Shown piece after piece: positions 51,353-59,875 of a DNA stretch of 64,000 nucleotides. The stretch lies in the NCBI RefSeq assembly GCF_907177275.1, contig NZ_CAJSLV010000024.1, positions 73,296 through 137,295 on the forward strand, given 5' to 3'. Origin of the DNA: Actinacidiphila cocklensis. Its GTDB lineage: Bacteria > Actinomycetota > Actinomycetes > Streptomycetales > Streptomycetaceae. Positions within the stretch are counted from its first letter, which is position 1. Each line of letters opens with the position of its first letter. The translations under genes and the position numbers were made by a program. The notes under the pieces are model-generated. The model saw only the letters and a list, made by a program, of their open reading frames with translations, was not told the origin of the DNA and ran no database searches.

Positions 51353-51538
51353 GTGGCGAAGAAGGCTCTGATCGCTAAGGCCGCTCGCAAGCCCAAGTTC
51401 ACTGTGCGCGGTTACAACCGCTGCCAGCGCTGTGGCCGGCCGCACTCCGTCTACCGCAAGTTCGGCCTGTGCCGTGTGTGCCTTCGTGAGATGGCCCACC
51501 GCGGCGAGCTGCCGGGCGTGACCAAGAGCTCCTGGTAG
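51353..51538 (+). CDS. rpsN: 30S ribosomal protein S14, zinc-binding type
   Basis: This 61-residue S14 ([61 protein letters not shown]) is the short form with two CxxC pairs (Cys24/27 and 40/43), the C+ zinc-ribbon type. Streptomyces usually also has a zinc-independent paralogue under Zur elsewhere; none is in this window. The GTG start is two bases after rplE, with AAGGAGAAC as ribosome binding site inside rplE. Confidence 0.96.
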   Translation: MAKKALIAKAARKPKFTVRGYNRCQRCGRPHSVYRKFGLCRVCLREMAHRGELPGVTKSSW

Positions 51539-51801
51539 TTCCTTCCACCCGCCGCCCGACGACCGCCCCTCAAGGCGGCTCTTCGGGCCGGCAGCTGGAA
51601 TCGGATCACCAGGAACTCTCGGTAAGCAGATGGACGGCGGGACCCCGCCCTTTCTTCCCGTAGGGTAGAAGGGTTGGGCGCCCGCCGCCCGCATCGACTT
51701 ACTACGCCGTAGGTCCACCGCACCGCACCCGTCCCCGGTTCGCCCGGGGGAGAGGGATGGAGCACCAGGAAACCCCGGCGAGAGAGGCCCAGGGCCACCT
51801 C
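51539..51801 (+). promoter_or_regulatory. gene-free gap before rpsH with possible promoter elements
   Basis: No open frame is credible here. TAGGGT (about 51661) and TAGGTC (about 51709) look like -10 boxes but have no good -35. A CTACGCCGTAG short palindrome lies near 51701-51711. An internal promoter or S8-binding leader are plausible. Confidence 0.3.
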
Positions 51802-52200
51802 ATGACCATGACCGACCCCATCGCAGACATGCTGACCCGTCTGCGTAACGCAAACTCGGCGTACCACGACGACGTCGTGATGCCGTTCAGCAAGATCAAG
51901 TCGCACATCGCGGAGATCCTCCAGCAGGAGGGCTACATCACCGGCTGGAAGGTCGAGGACGCCGAGGTCGGCAAGAACCTCACCCTCGAGCTGAAGTTCG
52001 GCCCGGAGCGCCAGCGTTCCATCGCCGGCATCAAGCGGATCAGCAAGCCGGGTCTGCGGGTCTACGCGAAGTCCACCAACCTGCCGAAGGTGCTCGGCGG
52101 CCTCGGCGTGGCGATCATCTCCACGTCGCACGGTCTGCTCACCGGCCAGCAGGCTCAGAAGAAGGGCGTGGGTGGGGAAGTCCTCGCCTACGTCTGGTAA
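51802..52200 (+). CDS. rpsH: 30S ribosomal protein S8
   Basis: S8 binds 16S helix 21 and, in E. coli, represses the spc operon. The 132-residue product [46 protein letters not shown] ends [10 protein letters not shown], complete. The ATG at 51802 is preferred over the upstream GTG frame extension; MTDPIADML (51808) is the minimal alternative. A 263-bp gap after rpsN, larger than other gaps in the cluster, contains no gene. Confidence 0.95.
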   Translation: MTMTDPIADMLTRLRNANSAYHDDVVMPFSKIKSHIAEILQQEGYITGWKVEDAEVGKNLTLELKFGPERQRSIAGIKRISKPGLRVYAKSTNLPKVLGGLGVAIISTSHGLLTGQQAQKKGVGGEVLAYVW

Positions 52201-52221
52201 CCGGGAAAGCGAGGTATAGCA

Positions 52222-52761
52222 ATGTCGCGCATCGGCAAGCTGCCCATCTCGGTTCCCGCCGGAGTGGACGTCACCATCGACGGCCGCACGGTTGCGGTGA
52301 AGGGCCCCAAGGGCTCGCTCACGCACACCGTCGCCGCGCCGATCGACATCGCCAAGGGCGAGGACGGCACTCTGCTCGTCACCCGCCCCAACGACGAGCG
52401 TGTCTCGAAGGCCCTGCACGGCCTGTCCCGCACGCTGGTGGCGAACATGATCACCGGCGTGACCGCGGGCTACAGCAAGCAGCTCGAAATCAGCGGTGTC
52501 GGCTACCGCGTCCAGGCGAAGGGCTCCAACCTGGAGTTCGCCCTGGGCTACAGCCACCCGATCCTCGTCGAGGCCCCCGAGGGGATCTCGTTCAAGGTCG
52601 AGAACCCGACGAAGTTCTCCGTCGAGGGCATCGACAAGCAGAGGGTCGGCGAGGTCGCCGCGAAGATCCGCAAGCTGCGGAAGCCCGACCCGTACAAGGC
52701 CAAGGGCGTCAAGTACGCGGGCGAGGTCATCCGCCGCAAGGTCGGAAAGGCGGGTAAGTAG
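52222..52761 (+). CDS. rplF: 50S ribosomal protein L6
   Basis: L6 lies near the factor-binding site. The 179-residue product [37 protein letters not shown] ends with the [26 protein letters not shown] signature, complete. The ATG follows AAAGCGAGG. Standard spc-operon position. Confidence 0.97.
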   Translation: MSRIGKLPISVPAGVDVTIDGRTVAVKGPKGSLTHTVAAPIDIAKGEDGTLLVTRPNDERVSKALHGLSRTLVANMITGVTAGYSKQLEISGVGYRVQAKGSNLEFALGYSHPILVEAPEGISFKVENPTKFSVEGIDKQRVGEVAAKIRKLRKPDPYKAKGVKYAGEVIRRKVGKAGK

Positions 52762-52763
52762 CC

Positions 52764-53147
52764 ATGGCATTCGGTGTAAAGATCGCCAAGGGCAAGGCCT
52801 ACAAGAGCGCTGCGATCAAGCGGCGCCACATCCGGGTGCGCAAGCGCGTCTCCGGCACGACCGAGCGTCCGCGCCTGGTCGTGACCCGTTCCAACCGGGG
52901 AATCGTGGCGCAGGTCATCGACGACCTCGCGGGCCACACGCTCGCGTCGGCGTCGACCCTCGACGCGTCCATCCGCGGCGGCGAAGGCGACAAGAGCGCC
53001 AAGGCGAAGCAGGTCGGCCAGCTCGTGGCCGAGCGTGCGAAGGCCAAGGGCGTCGAGGCTGTCGTGTTCGACCGTGGCGGCAACCAGTACGCGGGGCGCA
53101 TCGCCGCCCTGGCGGACGCCGCCCGTGAAGCCGGTCTGAAGTTCTAG
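52764..53147 (+). CDS. rplR: 50S ribosomal protein L18
   Basis: L18 carries 5S rRNA with L5. The 127-residue product [54 protein letters not shown] keeps the RxRVRKxxxGTxxRPRL motif and ends [17 protein letters not shown]. Start two bases after rplF. Confidence 0.97.
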   Translation: MAFGVKIAKGKAYKSAAIKRRHIRVRKRVSGTTERPRLVVTRSNRGIVAQVIDDLAGHTLASASTLDASIRGGEGDKSAKAKQVGQLVAERAKAKGVEAVVFDRGGNQYAGRIAALADAAREAGLKF

Positions 53148-53199
53148 CCGGTTCCGTCACTCAGCGGAGAAACGCTAAAAGGATCGAGAGGTAATTCCA

Positions 53200-53805
53200 A
53201 TGGCTGGACCCCAGCGCCGCGGTAGCGGTGCCGGTGGCGGCGAGCGACGGGACCGTAAGGACCGGCGGGACGGCGGCCAGCAGGCCGAGAAGACCGCCTA
53301 TGTCGAGCGTGTCGTCGCGATCAATCGCGTCGCCAAGGTTGTGAAGGGTGGTCGTCGCTTCAGCTTCACCGCGCTGGTCGTGGTGGGCGATGGCGACGGC
53401 ACCGTCGGTGTCGGCTACGGCAAGGCCAAGGAGGTGCCGGCCGCCATCGCCAAGGGTGTTGAGGAGGCCAAGAAGCACTTCTTCAAGGTCCCCCGTATCC
53501 AGGGCACCATCCCGCACCCGATCCAGGGCGAGAAGGCTGCAGGCGTCGTCCTGCTCAAGCCGGCTTCCCCCGGTACCGGCGTCATCGCCGGTGGCCCGGT
53601 GCGTGCCGTGCTGGAGTGCGCGGGCATCCACGACGTGCTGTCCAAGAGCCTCGGCTCGGACAACGCGATCAACATCGTGCACGCCACGGTGGCGGCGCTC
53701 CAGGGCCTTCAGCGGCCCGAGGAGATCGCGGCCCGCCGCGGTCTGCCGATCGAGGACGTCGCGCCCGCCGCGCTGCTGCGCGCCCGAGCCGGGGTCGGTG
53801 TCTGA
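53200..53805 (+). CDS. rpsE: 30S ribosomal protein S5
   Basis: S5 affects accuracy and is the spectinomycin-resistance protein. The 201-residue product starts [26 protein letters not shown], an Arg/Gly-rich extension, then [41 protein letters not shown]. The spectinomycin loop [11 protein letters not shown] is wild type. Stop overlaps rpmD (TGATG). Confidence 0.97.
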   Translation: MAGPQRRGSGAGGGERRDRKDRRDGGQQAEKTAYVERVVAINRVAKVVKGGRRFSFTALVVVGDGDGTVGVGYGKAKEVPAAIAKGVEEAKKHFFKVPRIQGTIPHPIQGEKAAGVVLLKPASPGTGVIAGGPVRAVLECAGIHDVLSKSLGSDNAINIVHATVAALQGLQRPEEIAARRGLPIEDVAPAALLRARAGVGV

Positions 53806-53987
53806 TGGCGCGTCTCAAGGTCACGCAGACCAAGTCCTACATCGGCAGCAAGCAGAACCACCGTGACACCCTGCGTTCGCTCGGGCTCAAGCGCCTGCAC
53901 GACGTCGTGGTCAAGGAGGACCGCCCGGAGATCCGCGGCATGGTCCACACCGTCCGCCACCTCGTCACGGTCGAGGAGGTCGACTGA
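53805..53987 (+). CDS. rpmD: 50S ribosomal protein L30
   Basis: The 60-residue product [60 protein letters not shown] is a complete L30, with the SxIGxxxxxRxTLxxLGL pattern. The ATG overlaps the rpsE stop; the rplO ATG follows two bases after its stop. Confidence 0.96.
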   Translation: MARLKVTQTKSYIGSKQNHRDTLRSLGLKRLHDVVVKEDRPEIRGMVHTVRHLVTVEEVD

Positions 53988-53989
53988 TC

Positions 53990-54442
53990 ATGGGTGACAA
54001 CCCGATCAAGATCCACAACCTGCGTCCCGCCCCGGGCGCCAAGACCGCGAAGACCCGTGTGGGTCGCGGTGAGGCGTCGAAGGGCAAGACGGCCGGTCGT
54101 GGCACCAAGGGCACCAAGGCCCGCTACCAGGTTCCGGAGCGCTTCGAGGGCGGGCAGATGCCCCTCCACATGCGCCTCCCGAAGCTCAAGGGCTTCAAGA
54201 ACCCGTTCCGCACCGAGTTCCAGGTCGTCAACCTGGACAAGCTCGCGACCCTCTACCCGGAGGGTGGCGAGGTGACCGTGGCCGACCTGGTCGCCAAGGG
54301 TGCGGTGCGCAAGAACCAGCTCGTCAAGGTGCTCGGCACCGGCGAGGTCTCCGTGGCGCTTCAGGTGACCGTTGACGCGGTTTCCGGCTCCGCCAAGGAG
54401 AAGATTGCCGCTGCCGGCGGCACGGTCACCGAGCTCGTCTGA
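53990..54442 (+). CDS. rplO: 50S ribosomal protein L15
   Basis: L15 is a late-assembly protein with a long N-terminal extension into the 50S. The 150-residue product [69 protein letters not shown] is complete. It ends the spc cluster; a strong terminator follows before secY. Confidence 0.97.
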   Translation: MGDNPIKIHNLRPAPGAKTAKTRVGRGEASKGKTAGRGTKGTKARYQVPERFEGGQMPLHMRLPKLKGFKNPFRTEFQVVNLDKLATLYPEGGEVTVADLVAKGAVRKNQLVKVLGTGEVSVALQVTVDAVSGSAKEKIAAAGGTVTELV

Positions 54443-54455
54443 GCCCGATGACGAC

Positions 54456-54497
54456 ACGACCGGGGATGCCCAGAAACTCTTGGGCATCCCCGGTCGT
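54456..54497 (+). terminator. terminator after rplO
   Basis: A perfect 17-bp stem ACGACCGGGGATGCCCA with its complement and an 8-nt loop, followed by TCGTTCCTGTGATTTT, is the best U-containing terminator in the window. It separates the spc cluster from secY. Confidence 0.9.
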
Positions 54498-54554
54498 TCG
54501 TTCCTGTGATTTTCCTTCCCCGGTTGGTCATTCCTTGCGGGGCTAAGTCGCCGG

Positions 54555-54560
54555 TAGGCT
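54555..54560 (+). promoter_or_regulatory. candidate -10 box for secY-adk
   Basis: TAGGCT lies 72 bp before the secY GTG, downstream of the terminator. No good -35 at 17 bp; TCCTTG is nearest. The preceding terminator makes a secY promoter necessary. Confidence 0.4.
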
Positions 54561-54632
54561 AACCGACGCTGCTGTCGTCAGTTACCTCATAAACCGTCCT
54601 TCCGCCCTCGCGCGGGGGGTGCAGGAGGCACC

Positions 54633-55949
54633 GTGCTCACCGCGTTCGCACGGGCGTTCAGGACGCCCGACCTGCGCAAGAAGCTGCTGTTCACTCTGAG
54701 CATCGTGGTGGTCTACCGCCTCGGAGCGCACGTACCGGTGCCGGGCATCGACTACACGGTCGTCAACCAGTGCATCAAGGACACGAAGGGCAACAACAGC
54801 CTCTTCGGGCTGGTGAACATGTTCAGTGGCGGCGCACTGCTGCAGCTGACGATCTTCGCGCTGGGGATCATGCCGTACATCACGGCGAGCATCATCCTCC
54901 AGCTGCTGACGGTGGTGATCCCGCGTCTGGAGGCCCTCAAGAAGGAGGGCCAGGCCGGCACCACCAAGATCACCCAGTACACCCGGTATCTGACGGTCGC
55001 TCTGGCCGTGCTGCAGGGCACCGGCCTGGTGGCCACCGCCCGCTCCGGCAGCCTGTTCTCCGGCTGCAACAACGCCGGGTCCATCGTGCCGAACCAGTCG
55101 ATCTTCACCACGATCACGATGGTCACCACGATGACCGCCGGCACCGTGGTGATCATGTGGCTCGGTGAGCTCGTCACCGACCGCGGCATCGGCAACGGCA
55201 TGTCGATCCTGATGTTCGTCTCCATCGCGGCCGGCTTCCCCGGCTCGCTGTGGGCGATCAAGGTCTCCGGCACGATCGCCGACGGCTGGGTGGAGTTCCT
55301 CGCGGTCCTCGCGGTCGGCCTGGCGATGGTGGGCCTGGTGGTCTTCGTCGAGCAGGCGCAACGGCGCATCCCCGTGCAGTACGCGAAGCGCATGATCGGG
55401 CGCCGCTCCTACGGCGGCACCTCGACGTACATCCCGCTCAAGGTGAACCAGGCCGGTGTCATCCCGGTCATCTTCGCCTCGTCGCTGCTGTACATCCCGG
55501 CGCTGATCGTGCAGTTCTCGGGCTCGACCTCGGGCTGGGCGCAATGGATCAGCCGCAACTTCACCAAGGGCGACCACCCGGTGTACATGGCGGCCTACTT
55601 CCTGCTGATCGTCTTCTTCGCCTTCTTCTACGTCGCGATCTCGTTCAACCCCGAAGAAGTCGCCGATAATATGAAGAAGTATGGTGGGTTCATCCCGGGC
55701 ATCCGCGCCGGCCGACCCACCGCCGAATACCTGAGTTACGTGCTGAACCGCATCACGTGGCCAGGCGCGCTGTACCTGGGCCTCATCGCTCTCGTGCCGA
55801 CGGTCGCGATCGCGATCTTCAACGGCAGCAACGGCAACTTCCCGCTCGGCGGTACCAGCATCCTGATCATCGTGGGTGTCGGTCTGGAGACGGTGAAGCA
55901 GATCGAGAGCCAGCTACAGCAGCGTAACTACGAAGGGTTCCTCCGCTGA
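54633..55949 (+). CDS. secY: preprotein translocase subunit SecY
   Basis: SecY is the ten-helix protein-conducting channel. The 438-residue product starts MLTAFARAFRTPDLRKKLLFTLSIVVVYRLGAHVPVPGID. The plug helix region FGLVNMFSGGALLQLTIFALGIMPYITASIILQLL, the cytoplasmic loop with RRSYGGTSTYIPLKVNQAGVIPVIFASSLL and NPEEVADNMKKYGGFIPGIRAGRPT are all canonical. The GTG follows AGGAGGCACC. Stop overlaps adk (TGATG), so SecY and Adk are coupled. Confidence 0.97.
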   Translation: MLTAFARAFRTPDLRKKLLFTLSIVVVYRLGAHVPVPGIDYTVVNQCIKDTKGNNSLFGLVNMFSGGALLQLTIFALGIMPYITASIILQLLTVVIPRLEALKKEGQAGTTKITQYTRYLTVALAVLQGTGLVATARSGSLFSGCNNAGSIVPNQSIFTTITMVTTMTAGTVVIMWLGELVTDRGIGNGMSILMFVSIAAGFPGSLWAIKVSGTIADGWVEFLAVLAVGLAMVGLVVFVEQAQRRIPVQYAKRMIGRRSYGGTSTYIPLKVNQAGVIPVIFASSLLYIPALIVQFSGSTSGWAQWISRNFTKGDHPVYMAAYFLLIVFFAFFYVAISFNPEEVADNMKKYGGFIPGIRAGRPTAEYLSYVLNRITWPGALYLGLIALVPTVAIAIFNGSNGNFPLGGTSILIIVGVGLETVKQIESQLQQRNYEGFLR

Positions 55950-56605
55950 TGCGTATCGTCCTGGTCGGGCCGCCCGGCGCGGGCAAGGGGACGCAGGCCG
56001 CGTACCTCGCCAAGAACCTGTCGATCCCGCACATCTCCACGGGCGACCTGTTCCGCGCCAACATCAGCCAGGGCACAGAGCTGGGCAAGCAGGCGAAGGC
56101 GTACATGGACGCGGGGGACCTGGTCCCCGACGAGGTCACCATCGGTATGGCGGAGGACCGGCTCAACCAGTCCGACGCCGCCGGGGGCTTCCTGCTCGAC
56201 GGATTCCCGCGCAACGTCGGCCAGGCCCAGGCGCTGGACGCCTACCTGGCCTCGCACGGCATCGCGCTCGACGGGGTCCTCGACCTGGAGGTCCCCGAGG
56301 ACGAGGTCGTCAAGCGGATCGCGGGCCGCCGGGTGTGCCGCAACGACAGCGCGCACGTCTTCCACGTCGAGTACAACCAGCCGCAGGCGGCCGGCGTGTG
56401 CGACGACTGCGGCGGTGAGCTGTACCAGCGTCCCGACGACGCCGAGGACAAGGTGCGCAACCGCCTCGACGTGTACCACCGCGAGACCGAGCCGATCATC
56501 GACTACTACAAGCAGCAGGGCCTGGTGCAGACGATCCCGGCCCTCGGCAAGGTGGCCGAGGTCACCCAGCGCGCGATGGACGCACTCAGGCGCGACGCCG
56601 CCTGA
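55949..56605 (+). CDS. adk: adenylate kinase
   Basis: Adk interconverts AMP, ADP and ATP. The 218-residue product has the P-loop GPPGAGKGT (residues 7-15), AMP-binding STGDLFRANI, and LIDdomain with the zinc-like pattern CRNDSAHVFHVEYNQPQAAGVCDDCGGELYQRPDD: three cysteines with a His, so a long-lid, possibly metal-stabilised form. DGFPRN is present. It overlaps secY by four bases. Confidence 0.96.
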   Translation: MRIVLVGPPGAGKGTQAAYLAKNLSIPHISTGDLFRANISQGTELGKQAKAYMDAGDLVPDEVTIGMAEDRLNQSDAAGGFLLDGFPRNVGQAQALDAYLASHGIALDGVLDLEVPEDEVVKRIAGRRVCRNDSAHVFHVEYNQPQAAGVCDDCGGELYQRPDDAEDKVRNRLDVYHRETEPIIDYYKQQGLVQTIPALGKVAEVTQRAMDALRRDAA

Positions 56606-56629
56606 CGCACGGCAGTACGACAGCACGGC

Positions 56630-56667
56630 ATACGGCCGTGGTGCCCCCGGGGGCACCACGGCCGTAT
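56630..56667. terminator. perfect 38-bp palindrome between adk and map
   Basis: The left arm ATACGGCCGTGGTGCCCCC and its exact complement adjoin with no spacer. It lies 25 bp after adk and acts as a terminator; it could also form a cruciform or bind a dimeric protein. Followed by CGTTG. Confidence 0.75.
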
Positions 56668-56728
56668 CGTTGAACGGGCACAGGGTGCCCCGTACCCGCA
56701 GACCGCAAGTGAGGAAGGCGTCAGCCGC

Positions 56729-57565
56729 ATGGTGGAGATCAAGACCCCGGAGCAGATCGCCACGATGAGGCGGGCCGGTCTTGTCGTCGCGGCTATCCAC
56801 GAGGCGACCCGTGCGGCGGCCGTGCCCGGTGCCACGACCAAGGACCTGGACGAGATCGCCGCCAAGGTCATCGCCGACCACGGCGCCAAGCCGAACTTCC
56901 TCGGCTACGGCGGCTTCCCCGGCAACATCTGCACCTCGGTCAACGACGTGGTCGTCCACGGCATCCCCGACCGCAAGACCGTGCTCAAGGACGGCGACAT
57001 CATCGCCATCGACGCCGGCGCCATCGTGGAGGGCTGGCACGGCGACGCCGCCTTCACCTGCCTGGTCGGCACCGGCCACGCGCCCGAGCTGGCCGAGCTG
57101 AGCCGGGTCACCGAGGAGTCCATGTGGGCCGGCATCGCCGCCTTCCGCAAGGGCAACCGGCTGGAGGACATCTCCCGGGCCGTCGAGGGCTACATCCGCC
57201 GCCAGCCGCGCCCCGCCTCGGGCAAGTACGGCATCGTCGAGGAGTACGGCGGCCACGGCATCGGCACCGAGATGCACATGGACCCGCACCTGCTGAACTA
57301 CGTCACCAAGAAGCGCGGCCGCGGCATCAAGCTCATCCCCGGGGTGTGCCTGGCGATCGAACCGATGGTCACCCTCGGCTCCCCGCACACCCACGTCATG
57401 GACGACGAGTGGACGGTCAAGTCCGACGACGGCTCCTGGTCCTCGCACTGGGAGCACACCATCGCGCTGACCGAGGACGGCCCGCTGGTGCTCACCGCCC
57501 CGGACGGCGGCCGCGCCAAGCTCGCCGAATTCGGCATCACGACCGCCCCCGACCCGGCAGCGTAA
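56729..57565 (+). CDS. map: type I methionine aminopeptidase
   Basis: Map removes N-terminal Met from new proteins. The 278-residue product keeps the five metal ligands in DAGAIVEGWHGDAAFT, GHGIGTEMHMDPHLLNY, CLAIEPMVT and WSSHWEHTIALTEDGPLVLT, and starts MVEIKTPEQIATMRRAGLVVAAIHEATRA. The ATG follows GAGGAAGG. It is a single unit between palindromic terminator and infA. Confidence 0.95.
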   Translation: MVEIKTPEQIATMRRAGLVVAAIHEATRAAAVPGATTKDLDEIAAKVIADHGAKPNFLGYGGFPGNICTSVNDVVVHGIPDRKTVLKDGDIIAIDAGAIVEGWHGDAAFTCLVGTGHAPELAELSRVTEESMWAGIAAFRKGNRLEDISRAVEGYIRRQPRPASGKYGIVEEYGGHGIGTEMHMDPHLLNYVTKKRGRGIKLIPGVCLAIEPMVTLGSPHTHVMDDEWTVKSDDGSWSSHWEHTIALTEDGPLVLTAPDGGRAKLAEFGITTAPDPAA

Positions 57566-57619
57566 CGATCATGAGGCGTGGGCATAACCAGTGGATTCGT
57601 CTTTCCGGGGGCCGTGTCG

Positions 57620-57625
57620 TAGACT
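57620..57625 (+). promoter_or_regulatory. candidate -10 box for infA
   Basis: TAGACT lies 71 bp before infA; TTCGTC lies 18 bp upstream as a weak -35. It gives infA-rpmJ an own transcript. Confidence 0.45.
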
Positions 57626-57696
57626 GACACGTCGGCTCTCGCGTGTCTTCCGGCATGCCCAGAGTCGATCAAGGTAGCCGATCCCGAAAGCAGGAC

Positions 57697-57918
57697 ATGG
57701 CCAAAAAGCAAGGCGCCATCGAAATCGAGGGCACCGTGATCGAGTCTCTGCCGAACGCCATGTTCAAGGTGGAGCTGCAGAACGGTCACAAGGTCCTCGC
57801 GCACATCAGCGGCAAGATGCGGATGCACTACATCCGTATCCTTCCGGATGACCGGGTCGTCGTGGAGCTGTCTCCCTACGACCTGACGCGCGGACGGATC
57901 GTCTACCGATACAAGTAG
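57697..57918 (+). CDS. infA: translation initiation factor IF-1
   Basis: IF-1 occupies the A site during initiation. The 73-residue OB-fold product [73 protein letters not shown] is a standard IF-1. The ATG at 57697 follows GAAAGCAGG. rpmJ follows 29 bp later. Confidence 0.97.
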   Translation: MAKKQGAIEIEGTVIESLPNAMFKVELQNGHKVLAHISGKMRMHYIRILPDDRVVVELSPYDLTRGRIVYRYK

Positions 57919-57947
57919 ATCTCAAGACCCGGAGAACCTGACATCCC

Positions 57948-58061
57948 ATGAAGGTCAAGCCGAGCGTCAAGAAGATCTGCGACAAGTGCAAGGTGATCCG
58001 CCGCCACGGCCGGGTCATGGTCATCTGCGACAACCTGCGCCACAAGCAGCGCCAGGGCTGA
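57948..58061 (+). CDS. rpmJ: 50S ribosomal protein L36, zinc-binding type
   Basis: This short gene encodes 37 residues, [20 protein letters not shown] then [17 protein letters not shown]. Cys11, Cys14, Cys27 and His32 form the C+ zinc ribbon of L36. The ATG follows CCCGGAGAACC. It lies between infA and rpsM in the standard position. A zinc-independent paralogue would be expected elsewhere in Streptomyces under Zur. Confidence 0.97.
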   Translation: MKVKPSVKKICDKCKVIRRHGRVMVICDNLRHKQRQG

Positions 58062-58148
58062 CGCACGACCTGCACCTTCTGCACCGCCGCAGAGATTCGC
58101 GCGACGCACACACGTACATACGCAGCGCCCGTCCCCTGAACGAAGGGG

Positions 58149-58173
58149 GCGACACCCCCGGCGGAGGCCGGGG
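58149..58173 (+). promoter_or_regulatory. GCGACAC-hairpin-like element in the rpsM leader
   Basis: GCGACAC is followed directly by CCCCGGC-GGAG-GCCGGGG, again a 7-bp stem with a 4-nt loop. The architecture matches the rpsL and rpsJ elements but the stem bases differ, with 75 nt before the start codon. Confidence 0.5.
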
Positions 58174-58180
58174 ACCCGTC

Positions 58181-58198
58181 CGGTACCTGACACGGCCG
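58181..58198 (+). promoter_or_regulatory. 18-nt shared leader element of rpsM
   Basis: CGGTACCTGACACGGCCG occurs identically upstream of rplQ at 61172-61189. No close -35 box was found, so it is not an obvious promoter. Confidence 0.6.
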
Positions 58199-58248
58199 CC
58201 GGGAACCGGCACTGCGGAAGACCTCCGACATCACCAGGAGCCACACAC

Positions 58249-58629
58249 ATGGCACGCCTTTCAGGCGTTGACCTCCCGCGCGAAAAGCGCGTGGAGATCG
58301 CCCTCACCTATGTCTTCGGCATCGGGCGCTCGCGCGCCCAGGACATCCTGAAGAACACCGGTGTGAACCCCGACGTCCGCGTGCGCGACCTTCCCGAGGA
58401 AGACCTCGTCAAGATCGCCAAGTGGGTCGACGACAACTACACGACCGAGGGTGACCTCCGTCGTTCGGTGCAGGCCGACATCCGCCGCAAGGTCGAGATC
58501 GGCTGCTACCAGGGTCTGCGTCACCGTCGGGGCCTGCCCGTCCACGGGCAGCGCACGCACACCAACGCCCGCACCCGCAAGGGCCCGCGTCGCGCCATCG
58601 CCGGCAAGAAGAAGCCGGGCAAGAAGTAG
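58249..58629 (+). CDS. rpsM: 30S ribosomal protein S13
   Basis: S13 contacts the P-site tRNA and 50S bridge B1. The 126-residue product [60 protein letters not shown] ends [17 protein letters not shown], complete. The ATG follows CACCAGGAG. It starts the alpha operon after a 187-bp leader. Confidence 0.97.
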   Translation: MARLSGVDLPREKRVEIALTYVFGIGRSRAQDILKNTGVNPDVRVRDLPEEDLVKIAKWVDDNYTTEGDLRRSVQADIRRKVEIGCYQGLRHRRGLPVHGQRTHTNARTRKGPRRAIAGKKKPGKK

Positions 58630-58698
58630 TCCTCAGCAGGACCCACACCAGCGGTCTTCGCCAAAGGACCGACCACCTCCACCGGGAGAACGTGACAC

Positions 58699-59103
58699 AT
58701 GCCTCCTAAGGGCCGTCAGGGCGCAGCCAAGAAGGTGCGCCGCAAGGAAAAGAAGAACGTCGCTCACGGGCACGCCCACATCAAGAGCACGTTCAACAAC
58801 ACGATCGTCTCGATCACCGACCCCTCGGGCAACGTGATCTCCTGGGCCTCCGCCGGCCACGTCGGCTTCAAGGGCTCGCGCAAGTCCACCCCCTTCGCCG
58901 CGCAGATGGCCGCCGAGTCGGCCGCCCGTCGCGCGCAGGAGCACGGCATGCGCAAGGTCGACGTCTTCGTGAAGGGTCCCGGCTCCGGCCGCGAGACCGC
59001 GATCCGCTCCCTCCAGGCCACCGGCCTTGAGGTCGGGTCGATCCAGGACGTCACCCCGACCCCGCACAACGGCTGCCGCCCGCCGAAGCGCCGCCGCGTC
59101 TGA
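58699..59103 (+). CDS. rpsK: 30S ribosomal protein S11
   Basis: S11 forms the 30S platform and contacts mRNA in the E site. The 134-residue product [73 protein letters not shown] ends [11 protein letters not shown], the universally conserved C terminus. The ATG follows CCGGGAGAA. Confidence 0.97.
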   Translation: MPPKGRQGAAKKVRRKEKKNVAHGHAHIKSTFNNTIVSITDPSGNVISWASAGHVGFKGSRKSTPFAAQMAAESAARRAQEHGMRKVDVFVKGPGSGRETAIRSLQATGLEVGSIQDVTPTPHNGCRPPKRRRV

Positions 59104-59129
59104 CCAGCTGAAACAGGAGAAACGAGACA

Positions 59130-59756
59130 ATGGCGCGTTATACCGGGGCCGACTGCAAGCGATGCCGTCGGGAGAAGCAGAAGCTCTTCCTCAAGGGAGC
59201 TAAGTGCGAGAGCGCGAAGTGCCCGATCGAGATCCGTCCTTACCCCCCGGGTGAGCACGGACGCGGGCGCACCAAGGACAGCGAGTACCTGCTTCAGCTG
59301 CGTGAGAAGCAGAAGTGCGCGCGTATCTACGGTGTCCTCGAGAAGCAGTTCGTGAACTACTACAAGGAAGCGAACCAGAAGACCGGCAAGACCGGTGAGA
59401 ACCTTCTGCGCATCCTTGAGACCCGCCTCGACAACGTGGTGTACCGGGCCGGCTTCGCCAAGTCCCGCGACCACGCCCGTCAGCTGGTCCGTCACGGACA
59501 CATCACCGTCAACGGCCGCAAGAACGACATCCCGTCGGCTCGCGTGTCCGTGAACGACATCGTCGAGGTCCGCGAGTCGTCCCGCACCCTGACCCCCTTC
59601 CAGGTGGCGCAGGGCGAGGCCGGCGACAAGACCGTGCCGGCGTGGCTCGAGGCCAACGCGGGCAAGCTGCGCATCCTCGTGCACAGCCTGCCCGAGCGCC
59701 AGGTGATCGACACCCAGGTGCAGGAGCAGCTGATCGTCGAGCTCTACTCCAAGTAG
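59130..59756 (+). CDS. rpsD: 30S ribosomal protein S4, zinc-binding (C+) type
   Basis: S4 nucleates 30S assembly and shapes the mRNA entry helicase. The 208-residue product starts MARYTGADCKRCRREKQKLF; Cys9, Cys12, Cys26 and Cys31 match the zinc site of Thermus S4. The S4 domain follows (LDNVVYRAGFAKSRDHARQLVRHGHITVNGRKNDIPS). In Streptomyces coelicolor rpsK and rpoA are adjacent and a zinc-free rpsD lies elsewhere, so this gene and its zinc form are unusual for the group. The ATG follows AACAGGAGAA. It is coupled by position to rpsK (26 bp). Confidence 0.95.
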   Translation: MARYTGADCKRCRREKQKLFLKGAKCESAKCPIEIRPYPPGEHGRGRTKDSEYLLQLREKQKCARIYGVLEKQFVNYYKEANQKTGKTGENLLRILETRLDNVVYRAGFAKSRDHARQLVRHGHITVNGRKNDIPSARVSVNDIVEVRESSRTLTPFQVAQGEAGDKTVPAWLEANAGKLRILVHSLPERQVIDTQVQEQLIVELYSK

Positions 59757-59767
59757 CAGCTCGCGGT

Positions 59768-59817
59768 TACGGGCGGTACGGCCGCCGTCACACGACGGTT
59801 TCGCCGTGCCGCCCGTA
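59768..59817 (+). other. nested hairpin between rpsD and rpoA
   Basis: A 15-bp outer stem (TACGGGCGGTACGGC with GCCGTGCCGCCCGTA, one G-U pair) encloses an inner CCGTC-ACAC-GACGG hairpin (59785-59798). It starts 12 bases after rpsD. No U-run follows; attenuator, processing site or S4-binding element are possible. Confidence 0.65.
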
Positions 59818-59875
59818 CCCTCGTAGTACAGGGGGCGTCAAATAGCGGGCGCCCACGACAGAAGGACCCAAGAAA

